A DNA stretch of 64,000 nucleotides from JACKAQ01 sp965227145 (GTDB taxonomy: Bacteria; Calditrichota; Calditrichia; RBG-13-44-9; J075), in contig OZ245730.1 in the NCBI GenBank assembly GCA_965227145.1, forward strand, positions 682,001 to 746,000. Reading direction: 5' to 3'. The notes beneath the pieces are model-generated. The model was not told the DNA's origin, did not search any database, and saw only the letters and a list, made by a program, of their open reading frames with translations. Numbering within the stretch: position 1 is the first letter of the stretch; each line of letters starts with the position of its first letter. A program made the position numbers and the translations under genes. Below, piece by piece: positions 36,343 through 45,818 of this stretch.

Positions 36343-37476
36343 TTACGAGCTGCATCGGCGGTATGCCCGGATGATCGCTGCCGCAGCTTGCCGGATATCT
36401 TTTTCGCTGAGGAATTTGCCGGTGGAAAAACGAATAGCACCGGCAGCAATTCCGACGGGAATTTGCATCGCCCGCAGCGTTGCGGAAACATGCGTTTCGC
36501 CGGAATGACAGGCAGCGCCGGCGGAAGCAGCGACTTCCGGTAAATTGGCCAGCAAATTATCCGCTGCGCAATTCGGGAAACTGAGATTCAGCGTGTTCGG
36601 CAGCCGTTTTTCCGGGTGGCCGTTGAGCTGCAATCCGGGGATTTCTGCAGATAATTGCAGATGCAATTCATCGCGCAGCGATTTCGCAAACTGTTGATTT
36701 TTATCGAGATGTGTCATCGCAATTTCGCAGGCTTTGCCGAGCGCGGCGATGAACATCGCGTTTTCCGTTCCCGCGCGGCGATTGCCTTCGTGATTGGCAC
36801 CGTGCATCCATTTATCGATCTGCACGCCATTGCGCAAATACAGCACACCGATGCCCTTTGGCGCATACAATTTGTGTCCGGCGATGCTGAGCATATCCAC
36901 GTTCAATTCCTGCACGTCCGTGCGGATTTTTCCGGTGGATTGCGCTGCATCCGTGTGCAGCAAAATGCCGTTTTCGCGGGCGATGCTGCCGATTTCCGCG
37001 ATAGGTTGGATAGTGCCGACTTCGTTGTTCGCGTGCATGATTGAGATCAACATCGTTTCCGGGCGAATGGCGTTTTGCACATCGTCCGGGCTCACCGTGC
37101 CGAATTTGTCCACCGGCAAATAGGTGACCGAAAACCCGTTTTTCGCCAAAAATTGGCAAACCTCGCTGATTGCCGGATGTTCAATTTGCGAAGTGATCAC
37201 ATGATTTCCGCGATCGCGCAGCGCAAATGCCGCGCCTTTCAACGCCATATTGTTCGATTCCGTGCCGCCGCTGGTGAAAATAATTTCTGACGGATTGCAG
37301 TTGAGCAAATCCGCAACCTGCTGCCGCGCTGTGTCGATGGCGTTTTTCGCCGCGCGCCCGTACGCATGTCCGCTGGACGGATTTCCCCAGAAATCCGATA
37401 AAAACGGGCGCATGGTTTCCGCCACTTCCGGCGCGATTGGTGTTGTCGCGTTGTAATCGAGGTAAATTGGATTCAT
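36343..37476 (-). CDS. Cysteine desulfurase (NifS/IscS-like)
   Basis: 377 aa. This PLP enzyme takes sulfur from cysteine for Fe-S clusters and thiolation. It begins MNPIYLDYNATTP. The PLP lysine is in SIAGHKLYAPKG, and the substrate-loop Cys in ASAGAACHSGE. An ATG at 37494 would add six residues, and longer starts fall inside a repeat element. No iscU or regulator is adjacent. In an organism with tRNA-Sec, a selenium-delivery role is possible but unsupported. Confidence 0.93.
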   Translation of the reverse strand: MNPIYLDYNATTPIAPEVAETMRPFLSDFWGNPSSGHAYGRAAKNAIDTARQQVADLLNCNPSEIIFTSGGTESNNMALKGAAFALRDRGNHVITSQIEHPAISEVCQFLAKNGFSVTYLPVDKFGTVSPDDVQNAIRPETMLISIMHANNEVGTIQPIAEIGSIARENGILLHTDAAQSTGKIRTDVQELNVDMLSIAGHKLYAPKGIGVLYLRNGVQIDKWMHGANHEGNRRAGTENAMFIAALGKACEIAMTHLDKNQQFAKSLRDELHLQLSAEIPGLQLNGHPEKRLPNTLNLSFPNCAADNLLANLPEVAASAGAACHSGETHVSATLRAMQIPVGIAAGAIRFSTGKFLSEKDIRQAAAAIIRAYRRCSS

Positions 37477-37503
37477 CAAATTCACTGGTTTCATGGTTTG
37501 TAT

Positions 37504-37603
37504 TGTCATTCCTGCTCCGAAGAAGTGCCTTCGGCGCGAGGGCAGGAATCTAAAATATATCCCGGGGATTCCGGCATTCCGGCTCACTTCAGCCGGAATG
37601 ACA
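37504..37603. repeat. 100-bp palindromic repeat element with 9-bp terminal inverted repeats
   Basis: The element begins TGTCATTCC and ends GGAATGACA. Inside are a hairpin with TTCCTGC/GCAGGAA arms and a perfect hairpin CATTCCGGCT-CACTTC-AGCCGGAATG. The piece GGCAGGAATCT recurs in the spacer at 44240-44300. It resembles REP/MITE-like elements that are abundant in many genomes. It lies between the creatininase and cysteine desulfurase genes. Confidence 0.85.
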
Positions 37604-37621
37604 AAGCATAAAAAAGTTGCG

Positions 37622-38422
37622 CTAATATCGCCGTTGGTAAATTTCTTCCAGCGTCATGCGTTTCAAATCTTCCACCAGATTTACCAAATGCGAAATCATC
37701 ACTTCCCACATTTTTGCGCCCTTTTCCGCGTTGGCTTTGGTGGGATCGCCCATCACGCCGTTTTTGGAAATGCGGTGGGTGTAGGCATACCAGGAAATTC
37801 CGCGTTTATACGAAAAATCGAGATAGCGGCTGGAAAACTGCGGGATGGATTCGGTAACTTTGTCCATGTGCACCAGTTCCGGGCGAATGGCCAGCGTGGT
37901 GCTGGTTTCGATTTCGCCGGCGTGCACATCGTTGTGGGTGTCGATCATCGCATCGATGTCCACATCGCTGGTTTCGCCGCTGTCCACACCCACAAAAATG
38001 CGGGCATCGCGGTTGATCATTTGCGCCGCAAAATTGAGCGTCGGGCCGTTGCCGCCGTGACCGTTGATAATCAGCAGTTTTTTGATGCCGTTGCGCGCCA
38101 AACTAATCCCGATTTCATACACAAATTTGGACAACGTTTCGTTGCTCACGCTGATGGTGCCTTTAAATTCATCGTGATGGTAGGACACGCCGTAGGGGAT
38201 CAGCGGCAGCACAACCGGTTTGGGATCGCTGCAATTTTCCGCCACTTTTTTGGCGAGATAATCTGCATCAAACGAATCCGTATCCAGCGGCAAATGCGGG
38301 CCGTGCTGTTCGATTGCGCCGACCGGCAAAATGGCGACATCCACTTCCCGGAATTTTTTTTCGGCTTCCGGCCAGGTCATTTCGCCCAGCAAATGCCGTT
38401 TATCGAGATTTCTGTGTGGCAT
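37622..38422 (-). CDS. Creatininase-family amidohydrolase
   Basis: 266 aa from ATG 38422 (GAGG 5 nt upstream). Metal-binding motifs of the family are complete: GAIEQHGPHLPLDTD, NGHGGNGP and DVHAGEIETS. The family includes creatinine amidohydrolase, the deformylase of riboflavin/F420 synthesis (ArfB) and MftE. The substrate cannot be told from the sequence alone. It follows the MurL-like gene by 56 bp on the same strand. Confidence 0.88.
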   Translation of the reverse strand: MPHRNLDKRHLLGEMTWPEAEKKFREVDVAILPVGAIEQHGPHLPLDTDSFDADYLAKKVAENCSDPKPVVLPLIPYGVSYHHDEFKGTISVSNETLSKFVYEIGISLARNGIKKLLIINGHGGNGPTLNFAAQMINRDARIFVGVDSGETSDVDIDAMIDTHNDVHAGEIETSTTLAIRPELVHMDKVTESIPQFSSRYLDFSYKRGISWYAYTHRISKNGVMGDPTKANAEKGAKMWEVMISHLVNLVEDLKRMTLEEIYQRRY

Positions 38423-38478
38423 ATTTCCCTCATTTTTCAAGATTTACCAAGATAGTAGCGGCAATTCATGCATTGCCG

Positions 38479-39984
38479 CTACTGCGCTTTATCAAATGCT
38501 TTGTCATTCAACGGATCATACGCCAGCCACTTTTCACCATTATGGCGAACAGTGCCGTTGGCGTGTTCCAAATACAATTTAAACAACGGTTTACGCAAAT
38601 CTTTTGGCAGCAGATCCACCGGCGAGCGATCCGGGTGAAAACGCAGTTTCATGATATTCGGATGCGATTTCAGCAATTCCTGTTCGCGCGGCGGCAGCGT
38701 TAAATGTCCGCGTTGGGTGAGCAGCCAGAGCAGGTGTTGCGCACCGGCCGATTCCTGATGCACGCCTTTGGTTTTGAGATCGTTGAGGCAGTGGCTGATT
38801 TGCGCGGGTGAATAGCCGCAACGCTGCGGATCGGCACCGAACGCGACGAGCATGCCCACAATCCGGCGGCATTTTTCGCATTTACCGCAAGGATGTACCC
38901 GATCGCCTTCTTTGTGCGATGCGTGGCAGGACACCTGATGCATCTGCAAATCCGGGTAGCGGTTCACTAAAATTTTGAGAATCAGCATTTCCGAAAGCGG
39001 TCGCAGCACGGAAAATTGCTGCAATCCCCAACCGTTTTGCTGAAAATACTGGCTCAGCGCTTCATCAAAAAAACGGCTCTGGTCATACAATCCGCTGTAA
39101 TGTTCGATGCCCTCGTACGCGTCCACCCAGGTGGAATCGTATTCATCGCCGATGACCACGCGGGCGATGCCCCGTTTGCGCACCAGCGGCAAAATGCTGA
39201 ACAGAAACACCGCAACCGTCCACAACCGGATGGGATAAATATCTGCCCGGATGGTGGCGAAATCCTGCCGGATGAACGGCAGCCGCCGTAACATCCAGCT
39301 GAACAATCGGTCGCTGTTCATCCACACGCGGGCGGTGTGCGGCACGTGATCGCGAAAATGGCGATACGAATTGAGCGCCGTAAACCAGTGCCGCCCGGAT
39401 TCGTTCCCGAAAATCGGGTGCACCTCGTAGCCAATCTCGTTCAGCGCGCCGTAGCTGAGCAAGCTGTCTTTTCCGCCGCTGGAAAGAATGGCGATTTTGC
39501 GGGTGTCGCCCTGCCACTGCGGCAGTTGTTCCGGCAGCGGATCAGGGAAAACCAGCGCCGATTGCAGATAGCTTTTCTTCCGCAATACCGGTAATTTCGC
39601 GGCGTCGCCGATGAGAAAGGGATTCGGCTGCAACAATTTGTTCACATAAATTTCGGTGGCCGTATTGTCTGCCATTGTCAGCAAAAATTGGCGATCCGCT
39701 TCGGTAAACGCACCGTGAAAAACAATCTGTTTACAGAACAGCCCGTAATTCAGCGCGATTTGCGCAGCAATCATGTTCGCAAGTTGCTGCGACGCCGCTT
39801 CGCCGGGTGTGAACACATCTTCTTCGTATGAAAAAATTAGCTCGGTTTGTTCGGTGAAGGTGCCTTTCACGACGGTGTACGGGGCAATCAGCCGCCGTTT
39901 TTCCAGTTTCACCGGACCGATTTCCAGCCGGTCGATGACCAAAATTTGTGGGAACAGCGGTTTTTTCAGGGTGGAAAAATTCAT
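38479..39984 (-). CDS. PP-loop ATP pyrophosphatase resembling MurL (UDP-MurNAc-L-Ala-L-Glu epimerase)
   Basis: 501 aa from ATG 39984; an upstream extension lacks homology. The PP-loop is ILSSGGKDSLLSYG (near residue 190). Later come VVIGDEYDS, HYSGLYDQSRFF, VLRPLSEM and a C-terminal cysteine cluster HQVSC...HPCGKCEKCRRI that would bind zinc. This order resembles MurL, which adenylates the terminal glutamate of UDP-MurNAc-L-Ala-L-Glu to epimerise it; the CxxC cluster also recalls QueC. My match is from memory of motifs, so a related but distinct carboxylate-activating enzyme is equally possible. It lies 100 bp after a threonine-synthase-like PLP gene. Confidence 0.65.
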   Translation of the reverse strand: MNFSTLKKPLFPQILVIDRLEIGPVKLEKRRLIAPYTVVKGTFTEQTELIFSYEEDVFTPGEAASQQLANMIAAQIALNYGLFCKQIVFHGAFTEADRQFLLTMADNTATEIYVNKLLQPNPFLIGDAAKLPVLRKKSYLQSALVFPDPLPEQLPQWQGDTRKIAILSSGGKDSLLSYGALNEIGYEVHPIFGNESGRHWFTALNSYRHFRDHVPHTARVWMNSDRLFSWMLRRLPFIRQDFATIRADIYPIRLWTVAVFLFSILPLVRKRGIARVVIGDEYDSTWVDAYEGIEHYSGLYDQSRFFDEALSQYFQQNGWGLQQFSVLRPLSEMLILKILVNRYPDLQMHQVSCHASHKEGDRVHPCGKCEKCRRIVGMLVAFGADPQRCGYSPAQISHCLNDLKTKGVHQESAGAQHLLWLLTQRGHLTLPPREQELLKSHPNIMKLRFHPDRSPVDLLPKDLRKPLFKLYLEHANGTVRHNGEKWLAYDPLNDKAFDKAQ

Positions 39985-40084
39985 TCTGTCTGTTTTCTCT
40001 TTCGATTTTTGGGATTGTGGCGAACAATCGTTTCGCCGGTAAACATTGCTGATTTTTCGTGCAAAGCTGTGGCAAAACCTATTG

Positions 40085-41302
40085 TCACGACCGTCGTCCG
40101 GTGAAAATGACGACGAAACGATCATTGTGCAACGGCGTTTTTTTGTGCGCATCCATCAGTGCGGCCATGCCGGCGGTGGAAGCGGGAAGCACGTTCAATC
40201 CTTCTTGATCACGGATGAGTTTGGACAGCGACAGCAATTGTTTGTCCGATGCGTTGGCAGCCCAGCCATTGGTTTCGCGGATCGCCCAAAGCGCGTAATC
40301 GCCGTCGATGGAGTGCCAGTTGATCAGCGGTTCGTTGACGCGTGTTTCGCGAATGCGTTCCGGCGAAAGGTCTTCGCAAGTCGGTTTATTTTTGAGAAAT
40401 GCCTGCACAATCGGGTTTTTGTTATACGATGATCCACCGACAATTTTGGGAATCCGCGAGGTTTTCCCGCGCCGGTACAAACTCAAAAATCCTTTGTAAA
40501 TGCCTGCCAGCGTGGTGCCGTTGGACATCGGAACAGCCACAACCGCGGGTGCGTCGCGCAGCTCGTCGTAAATTTCGTAAGCGATTTCGCCGTATGCACG
40601 GAGCTGCAGCCCCGTGTTCGCGCCGCCGGGATTGGCGTCATAAATTTCATCTTTTTTGGCGCGTTCCCGCGATTTGATGACGGCATTTTCATAATCGCCG
40701 GGCACGCGGACAATTTCGCCGCCCATTTTTATCATTTCCGATACGCGACTGGTGTGAAAATTATCCGGAATATAAATGAGGCAGCGCAGTCCCGCCATCG
40801 ACGCGGCAACGGACATTGCAACGCCGTAATTGCCGCAAGTTGCCACGGTGATCGCGTCGTAACCGCGCCGGATAGCGTCCATCGCCTGTGCAAACGCGAT
40901 GCGGTCTTTTTGGGTGCCGGAGGGATTCCCGCCCTCAAATTTGAGGAAAATCTGCCGGAATCCGTAAATCCGTTCGAGATTCCGGGCGCGGGAAAAATGG
41001 GTGTCGCCAACCTCGGAATCGATGATATCTTCGTAAGCTTCCAGCCGTTCGTCCAGCGGCTGGCTGGTGTCTGTGGCTATTTTCTGCTGGTCTTCGGTAT
41101 CGCGGTTGATCTCTTCGATCGAGCCGACGGCGTTGTCCAGCATATCAATTATTTGAACGGAATCTTGCTGTGTTTCAATTGAATCATTTGGCGGTGACGG
41201 CATCTGTTGCTCCATTGGTGTGATTGGTTCAACTATGTCGAAAATTATGGAATTCGTTGAATTCGCATACGCCAATGTACGCAAAATGAAATCGGTGAAC
41301 AT
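40085..41302 (-). CDS. Fold-type II PLP enzyme, threonine-synthase-like, with acidic N-terminal extension
   Basis: 405 aa. The PLP lysine is in NPSGTQKDR, and the phosphate or substrate loop is ATCGNYGVAMS. Tryptophan-synthase-beta superfamily features continue to LPASTAGMAAL. About 85 residues before the fold are acidic and low in hydrophobic residues (PPNDSIETQQDSVQIIDML...), an unusual addition. The ATG at 41302 is used; an ATG at 41215 is also possible. Threonine synthase, dehydratase or a specialised lyase are all conceivable. It is upstream of the MurL-like gene on the same strand. Confidence 0.8.
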   Translation of the reverse strand: MFTDFILRTLAYANSTNSIIFDIVEPITPMEQQMPSPPNDSIETQQDSVQIIDMLDNAVGSIEEINRDTEDQQKIATDTSQPLDERLEAYEDIIDSEVGDTHFSRARNLERIYGFRQIFLKFEGGNPSGTQKDRIAFAQAMDAIRRGYDAITVATCGNYGVAMSVAASMAGLRCLIYIPDNFHTSRVSEMIKMGGEIVRVPGDYENAVIKSRERAKKDEIYDANPGGANTGLQLRAYGEIAYEIYDELRDAPAVVAVPMSNGTTLAGIYKGFLSLYRRGKTSRIPKIVGGSSYNKNPIVQAFLKNKPTCEDLSPERIRETRVNEPLINWHSIDGDYALWAIRETNGWAANASDKQLLSLSKLIRDQEGLNVLPASTAGMAALMDAHKKTPLHNDRFVVIFTGRRS

Positions 41303-41411
41303 AATTTTTCGTGAAAAAGTAGCGGTTGGATAAAATATTTTTGGCAGGATGTTGATGGGTTGGTGTGTAAAAAAAAGTATTTGAGTGGCAATGTATCACT
41401 GTTGTGATACT

Positions 41412-41488
41412 TTACCGGAGATTCCTGAAAATGCAGAAATCTCCGGGTTTGCAGCGATCACATTCTGTCAGCAAACAGCTAGCATTTT
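41412..41488. repeat. Hairpin-bearing intergenic repeat, related to one at 44240-44315
   Basis: ACCGGAGATTCCTG-AAAA-TGCAGAAATCTCCGG forms a near-perfect hairpin, followed by GTTTGCAGCGATCACATTCTGTCAGC. The sequence at 44270-44315 (GCAGGAATCTCCGGGCTTTC then AGCAATGATATCCTGATAGC) is clearly the same family. The element lies 7 bp beyond the stop of the O-antigen-ligase-like gene and may also act as a terminator. Confidence 0.6.
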
Positions 41489-41494
41489 TTCTCG

Positions 41495-42817
41495 CTACGA
41501 AACCGGCTGGCTAACCGGAGTGTGCACGGTTTCGTTTTCGTAAACGGATTCGGTTTCGGAATATGCCCCGTTCTCAATTTCGAAAATTTCCTCGCGAATC
41601 AGGTTTTTCTGGATCACTGCGAAAGCGTACAGCCAAAATGTAACTTCGGAATATTGCAAGCTGTGGAACATGCCCGCAATCGCCAAACCGATCAGCGCCA
41701 GCTGAATTGCCGTTGTTTCCAGATGATATTTGTGCAGTTCGGGATACCATTTTGACCAGCGTTTCACTGTCGCGGTAATCCGCAAACAGTGGGCGAGCAG
41801 CGCCAGATAGAGAAAAATGCCGATAAATCCCCAATCGCTGAACGCCGCAACAAACGTGTTGTGCTGCGATTTCGGTTTGTCGATTTCCGGAATGTAACTC
41901 ATCGAAAGATCGACAAAACCGCCGCCGCCAACGCCCATCGGATGATCTTTCCACATTTCGAATGCGCCGCGCCACAGCCACAAACGGCTGCTGGCGGAGT
42001 TGTCGCTATATGTTTCGGCGTGCTGGCGTTCGTGAAAATCGTCGTTCGTGAGGTGCAAAAATGTCGCTCCGCCAATCACCAATCCGATCAAAACTGCAAA
42101 TTTGAATTTCCCTTTCACCAAAAATACCGAGAGCAAACCAATTGCCAGCAACGCCACCATCGTCGCGCGGCTGTTCGACAGTATGATCAAATTGAGGCAA
42201 AACGGAATGAGCAATGCGATGATTGCTTTCTGCCATTTTTTTACAGCGGTTAGCAAATACACCCCGAAAATGGGCAACATCGCCATCACATGTGCGGACA
42301 GCGCGTTTTCCTCCGTCGCGTTTGGGGCGATGACGCCGATATCCCGGTTGGAGCCGCCCAACGCCACAATACCCATATATCCGACGCATAAAATGATGAC
42401 CCACATTAACTTACGGTAATCGTCATGCGTTCGGACAAGGCTAACCAACAGCACAAAAAGGGCGATTTTTTTGACAACATCCACCGTTCGCTCGATGCTG
42501 ATTTCCGGAATAATTGCCGCATATGTGGAAACCAATGCCATATTTGCAACCATCAAAACCATCCATATCAGCGGTTTGTAATCCGCTTTGAGCACCCGTT
42601 TTTTCAACGATCCGCTGTTAATGAACAGGCTGATTACCGTGACAATCGCGATGGAATACGACCAGCGTAAATCCGGCAGATCGTTGCCCCACCAAAAATA
42701 GGGTGGGTGATTGTGCCATTCAAAAACATAGGTGAGCACACCGAAAACGGGATTGTAAAATGTCAAAATCATCCCTGAAAAATAGATCAGCGCGAAAATA
42801 ACAGCAGTTAAACTCAT
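41495..42817 (-). CDS. O-antigen ligase/polymerase-like membrane protein (Wzy_C family)
   Basis: 440 aa with about eleven hydrophobic segments and a large loop with the SRLWLWRGAFEMWKDHPMGVGGGGF motif. The SQHNTFVAAFSDWGFIGIFLYL block after it is characteristic of Wzy_C/O-antigen ligase proteins. These join polysaccharide repeat units or transfer them to a lipid acceptor at the outer face of the inner membrane. The short acidic C-terminus is cytosolic-like. A sulfotransferase gene follows upstream on the same strand, so a sulfated surface glycan is conceivable. The closest types are those near EpsH/exosortase-linked exopolysaccharide loci. Confidence 0.85.
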   Translation of the reverse strand: MSLTAVIFALIYFSGMILTFYNPVFGVLTYVFEWHNHPPYFWWGNDLPDLRWSYSIAIVTVISLFINSGSLKKRVLKADYKPLIWMVLMVANMALVSTYAAIIPEISIERTVDVVKKIALFVLLVSLVRTHDDYRKLMWVIILCVGYMGIVALGGSNRDIGVIAPNATEENALSAHVMAMLPIFGVYLLTAVKKWQKAIIALLIPFCLNLIILSNSRATMVALLAIGLLSVFLVKGKFKFAVLIGLVIGGATFLHLTNDDFHERQHAETYSDNSASSRLWLWRGAFEMWKDHPMGVGGGGFVDLSMSYIPEIDKPKSQHNTFVAAFSDWGFIGIFLYLALLAHCLRITATVKRWSKWYPELHKYHLETTAIQLALIGLAIAGMFHSLQYSEVTFWLYAFAVIQKNLIREEIFEIENGAYSETESVYENETVHTPVSQPVS

Positions 42818-42854
42818 GGCTGAAAAACTCCTTTTTGGTCATCGGTCTGGCGCA

Positions 42855-43919
42855 TCAAATTCCATTCGTCAGTTTCATTTGTTTCCGGATTGCGATGGTG
42901 TTTTGGCGAATACGGAGTTTCAATTTGTAAAAATTATCCATCCACGAATCGCTGCGGGTGTATTTTCGCCAGATGTGTTTGAGCTGCCAGTAGCTTTTTT
43001 CGGCAGCGGAAAGCGGGTTCGGATAGGTCAGGGTTGTTTCGTAATCATAATGTTGCAGCGAATATCCGGCAACCCGTTCGAAATTAAATTTTTCCGAACG
43101 GCTGAACTGCTGTTTCCATTTATTGAAATTATTGGGTTTTAAATCTTCGCGGATGTGGGTATCGATGTAGCTGATCAACGATTTATCGGGATCCGAAATG
43201 CCCAGATATGCGATCAGATCCCGAAAAACGCTGCCCGGATCTGCCAAAAAATCTTCATATCGCAATTCGAAAAACTGCTCCCGGGGCAGCTTCAGTGCAA
43301 ACTGGTTCACTATTTTAATTCGACGGTCCCAATCCATTGCCGCAACAACCGGATTTTGCGCCCCAAAATGCACGTATTTGTTGGATAAAGCCACATCCCG
43401 CCCATCCCGGACGATGTGAATAAACTGCGCATTCGGAAACAGCTTATATAATTGATTGAGATTCTCGATGTAATCGGGGGTTTTGTCGCCCCAGCGGATC
43501 ATGCCGTTGTGCCGGGCAAATTGCCGGTAAATCGCATCGATGATTGCCGGATAATGCCGTTCGTTCAAATCGTTCAAAACAGCGGGAACATCCACTTTAA
43601 AATCGAATTGATTACGGCGAATGCATCGCTCTTTGGCAATATCCCGGATTAGCGAAACTGCATTTTTATCGATATTCAAATCACCGTATTGCGGAACTTT
43701 TTTTTGCATCCGGATAAAAAACTGGCTCTCCGGTCCGGAGTTTATTTTCAGATATTTGCGCAGCATTCGAGCTAAAATAGTCGTTCCGGAGCGGGGTTGA
43801 CCAATCATCAGCACCGGCGAAAAACGGGTGTGGCGAACCTCCAAATGTGGCAATAAATGCACCACCTGTTTTCCGGTTTTGTGTGAACGGGTAGCGGCGT
43901 GCGAGATTTCCGTTTTCAT
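42855..43919 (-). CDS. PAPS-dependent sulfotransferase family protein
   Basis: 354 aa from ATG 43919 (GAGG 5 nt upstream). The 5-prime PAPS-binding loop is MIGQPRSGTTILARML (about residue 38-53), and the 3-prime binding strand is IVRDGRDVALSNK. WGDKTP is also typical of bacterial Sulfotransfer_3 proteins. It would transfer sulfate from PAPS to a carbohydrate or lipid acceptor. With the neighbouring O-antigen-polymerase-like protein it likely modifies a cell-surface glycan, which is inference. The spacer to that gene is 37 bp. Confidence 0.88.
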   Translation of the reverse strand: MKTEISHAATRSHKTGKQVVHLLPHLEVRHTRFSPVLMIGQPRSGTTILARMLRKYLKINSGPESQFFIRMQKKVPQYGDLNIDKNAVSLIRDIAKERCIRRNQFDFKVDVPAVLNDLNERHYPAIIDAIYRQFARHNGMIRWGDKTPDYIENLNQLYKLFPNAQFIHIVRDGRDVALSNKYVHFGAQNPVVAAMDWDRRIKIVNQFALKLPREQFFELRYEDFLADPGSVFRDLIAYLGISDPDKSLISYIDTHIREDLKPNNFNKWKQQFSRSEKFNFERVAGYSLQHYDYETTLTYPNPLSAAEKSYWQLKHIWRKYTRSDSWMDNFYKLKLRIRQNTIAIRKQMKLTNGI

Positions 43920-44339
43920 AGTTCCCTCATGTTTCTTTTGGTATTGCGTCCGGCAAATTGCTTCCCCAAAAAGGAAGACGCCAAAACGGCGGTTCAACTG
44001 ACATGCGGGAGTAATTTAGGTTGCGGGTCGTTTAGGGCGGGTTACGGGAAATGCACGTTACCGCTAAATTTCCGATGCAGGAAATTAAGATTGGGTAACA
44101 CAAATTCAACATTTCCGGTGCCAAAATACAAAATCGGTCAATGTTGTAACGATTGCAAAACGCCGTTCCGGCGATCACGGGGAACTTCAGCAGCATTTGA
44201 AATTGGGTAATTGGTCAGCGATTGATAATAAACCGGTCATTTTCCGATTCTCGGGACAGGCTCTGCAAAGGCAGGAATCTCCGGGCTTTCAGCAATGATA
44301 TCCTGATAGCTACACAAAAACGAAATTGTAATTTGGGAA
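43920..44339. other. 420-bp non-coding spacer with repeat relics
   Basis: No gene is evident on either strand. The stretch 44240-44315 carries a member of the repeat family at 41412-41488, including GGCAGGAATCTCCGGG. GGCAGGAATCT is also shared with the element at 37504-37603. The rest (43920-44235) shows no recognised structure; part will hold the sulfotransferase promoter. Confidence 0.6.
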
Positions 44340-45818
44340 TTAATTTTCAGAGATAAGCCGGTTGAGCCATCGCTCAAAATCCAGATAATCCAGCGCAGAT
44401 TGTTGCCGGTCGGCATCGGTGCCGTCGAAAAGCGAGGTTTGCAACTGGCGAATCAATTCCGGCAGCGATGCCGGTTCTGCCAAACTCGCTTTCGAAAAAA
44501 AGCGGAGGAGTTGCCGTTCGAATGGGTGCAAATTCCGTTTTTTCTTCAAAAAACGACGGGTCGATTCCACCGAATATTTCAGCACCGTGAAATTTTCCAA
44601 TTCAAAATGAATGATCAACCGGAGAAAATGCGCGAAGCTCAGCAAATCTTCGCGAACCGTTTGGCGTTCCTGCAGGAAAATGCCGTTCAGCCATTTCAGC
44701 GCGGTTTCAAATTCCCGGTTCAGAAAATAAAAATAGGCGATTTGGTAGCACAAAACCACCCGGTAATCCGGGTAGGCATCGTCCGGCAATTGATCCAGAA
44801 ATTCGCGAATTTCCGCCGCACGCGCCAATCCGCCCGGCACATTTTGGGTATCGCGATACATTTCCAATTCCATATTCCAGGTTTGCAGCCATATTTTCGG
44901 TGAAAGTCGCAGCGTATGTTTTAGCCCGTAAGTTGTGGGAATTTCGCGGATAGTGTCCAGCAGATTTGCCGCAGCCGGATAATCGCGGCTTTGCAGACAA
45001 AGCCCCACTTTGTTGTTCATTGCGGTGAGGAGCGTGGCGGGATCGTTGCGCACAAATTCCGCATTTCCGGCGAGCATTTCGATCAATTTATCTGCTGCCC
45101 GGTGCGCTGCCGGTAAATCGCCGGTGAAAAAATGGAACGTTTTCAAGTTGTAATAAAACAGGATGTTAACGCGGATACTGTTGGAAATATTTTCGGGCGT
45201 CAATTCTTCCGGCGGATTGATTGAAGCGCTGTCTGCAAGTTGCCGGGCAGACTGGATTTCATCATAAATATTGTTGGCCAGCCACCACTGGCGATTGTTT
45301 TTGGACAGCAATTTCAGCAAATCCTGCTCTTTTTGGATGAGCGCATTCACCCGATCTGCGCTGTTTGCGGCATCTCCGGATGCCAGCGCCAGTCGTCGCT
45401 GCCAGTTGAAAATTTCCAGCAAATCGGGAAACAGCTCAATTTCTCCGGCAATTTTTTCCGCTTTTTGGAGCAGCTCGTCGCACAAATCGAACTGCTCTTT
45501 GTAAAAAAGAATTTCCACATCGCGCAGCAAATCTTTCACTTCGGCGGTTTTGCCGGATTGCGAATGAAAATTGCGCAGGCTTTTGAGGATCAGTTTGATC
45601 AGGTAGTTTTTGGTGACATGCAATTGTTTCACAAACGCGTGGCGTTTCAGCTTTTTTTTGAGCGCGGTTTCGTCGTATTCTCTCTGCGAATCGATGGCGT
45701 CGAATAGCAGCAAATAATTCTGGTTGCGCTGGTTCATTTTAGCAAACAGCTTGAAATAGCGTTTCTCCGCCGGGCTCATCGATTGTATCAACAAAAAAAG
45801 CGAGTTTTTTTTTGCCAT
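44340..45818 (-). CDS. Helical TPR-like protein of the SPAEKRYFKLFA type
   Basis: 492 aa from ATG 45818. The N-terminus MAKKNSLFLLIQSMSPAEKRYFKLFAKM is highly characteristic of a protein common in Bacteroidota and related groups that has no assigned function. The rest is all helical, with pairs of helices resembling TPRs (e.g. EFETALKWLNGIF, YPAAANLLDTIREI). It has no signal peptide. It is divergent from the VOC gene, and a palindrome at 45963-45976 lies between. Confidence 0.75.
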   Translation of the reverse strand: MAKKNSLFLLIQSMSPAEKRYFKLFAKMNQRNQNYLLLFDAIDSQREYDETALKKKLKRHAFVKQLHVTKNYLIKLILKSLRNFHSQSGKTAEVKDLLRDVEILFYKEQFDLCDELLQKAEKIAGEIELFPDLLEIFNWQRRLALASGDAANSADRVNALIQKEQDLLKLLSKNNRQWWLANNIYDEIQSARQLADSASINPPEELTPENISNSIRVNILFYYNLKTFHFFTGDLPAAHRAADKLIEMLAGNAEFVRNDPATLLTAMNNKVGLCLQSRDYPAAANLLDTIREIPTTYGLKHTLRLSPKIWLQTWNMELEMYRDTQNVPGGLARAAEIREFLDQLPDDAYPDYRVVLCYQIAYFYFLNREFETALKWLNGIFLQERQTVREDLLSFAHFLRLIIHFELENFTVLKYSVESTRRFLKKKRNLHPFERQLLRFFSKASLAEPASLPELIRQLQTSLFDGTDADRQQSALDYLDFERWLNRLISEN

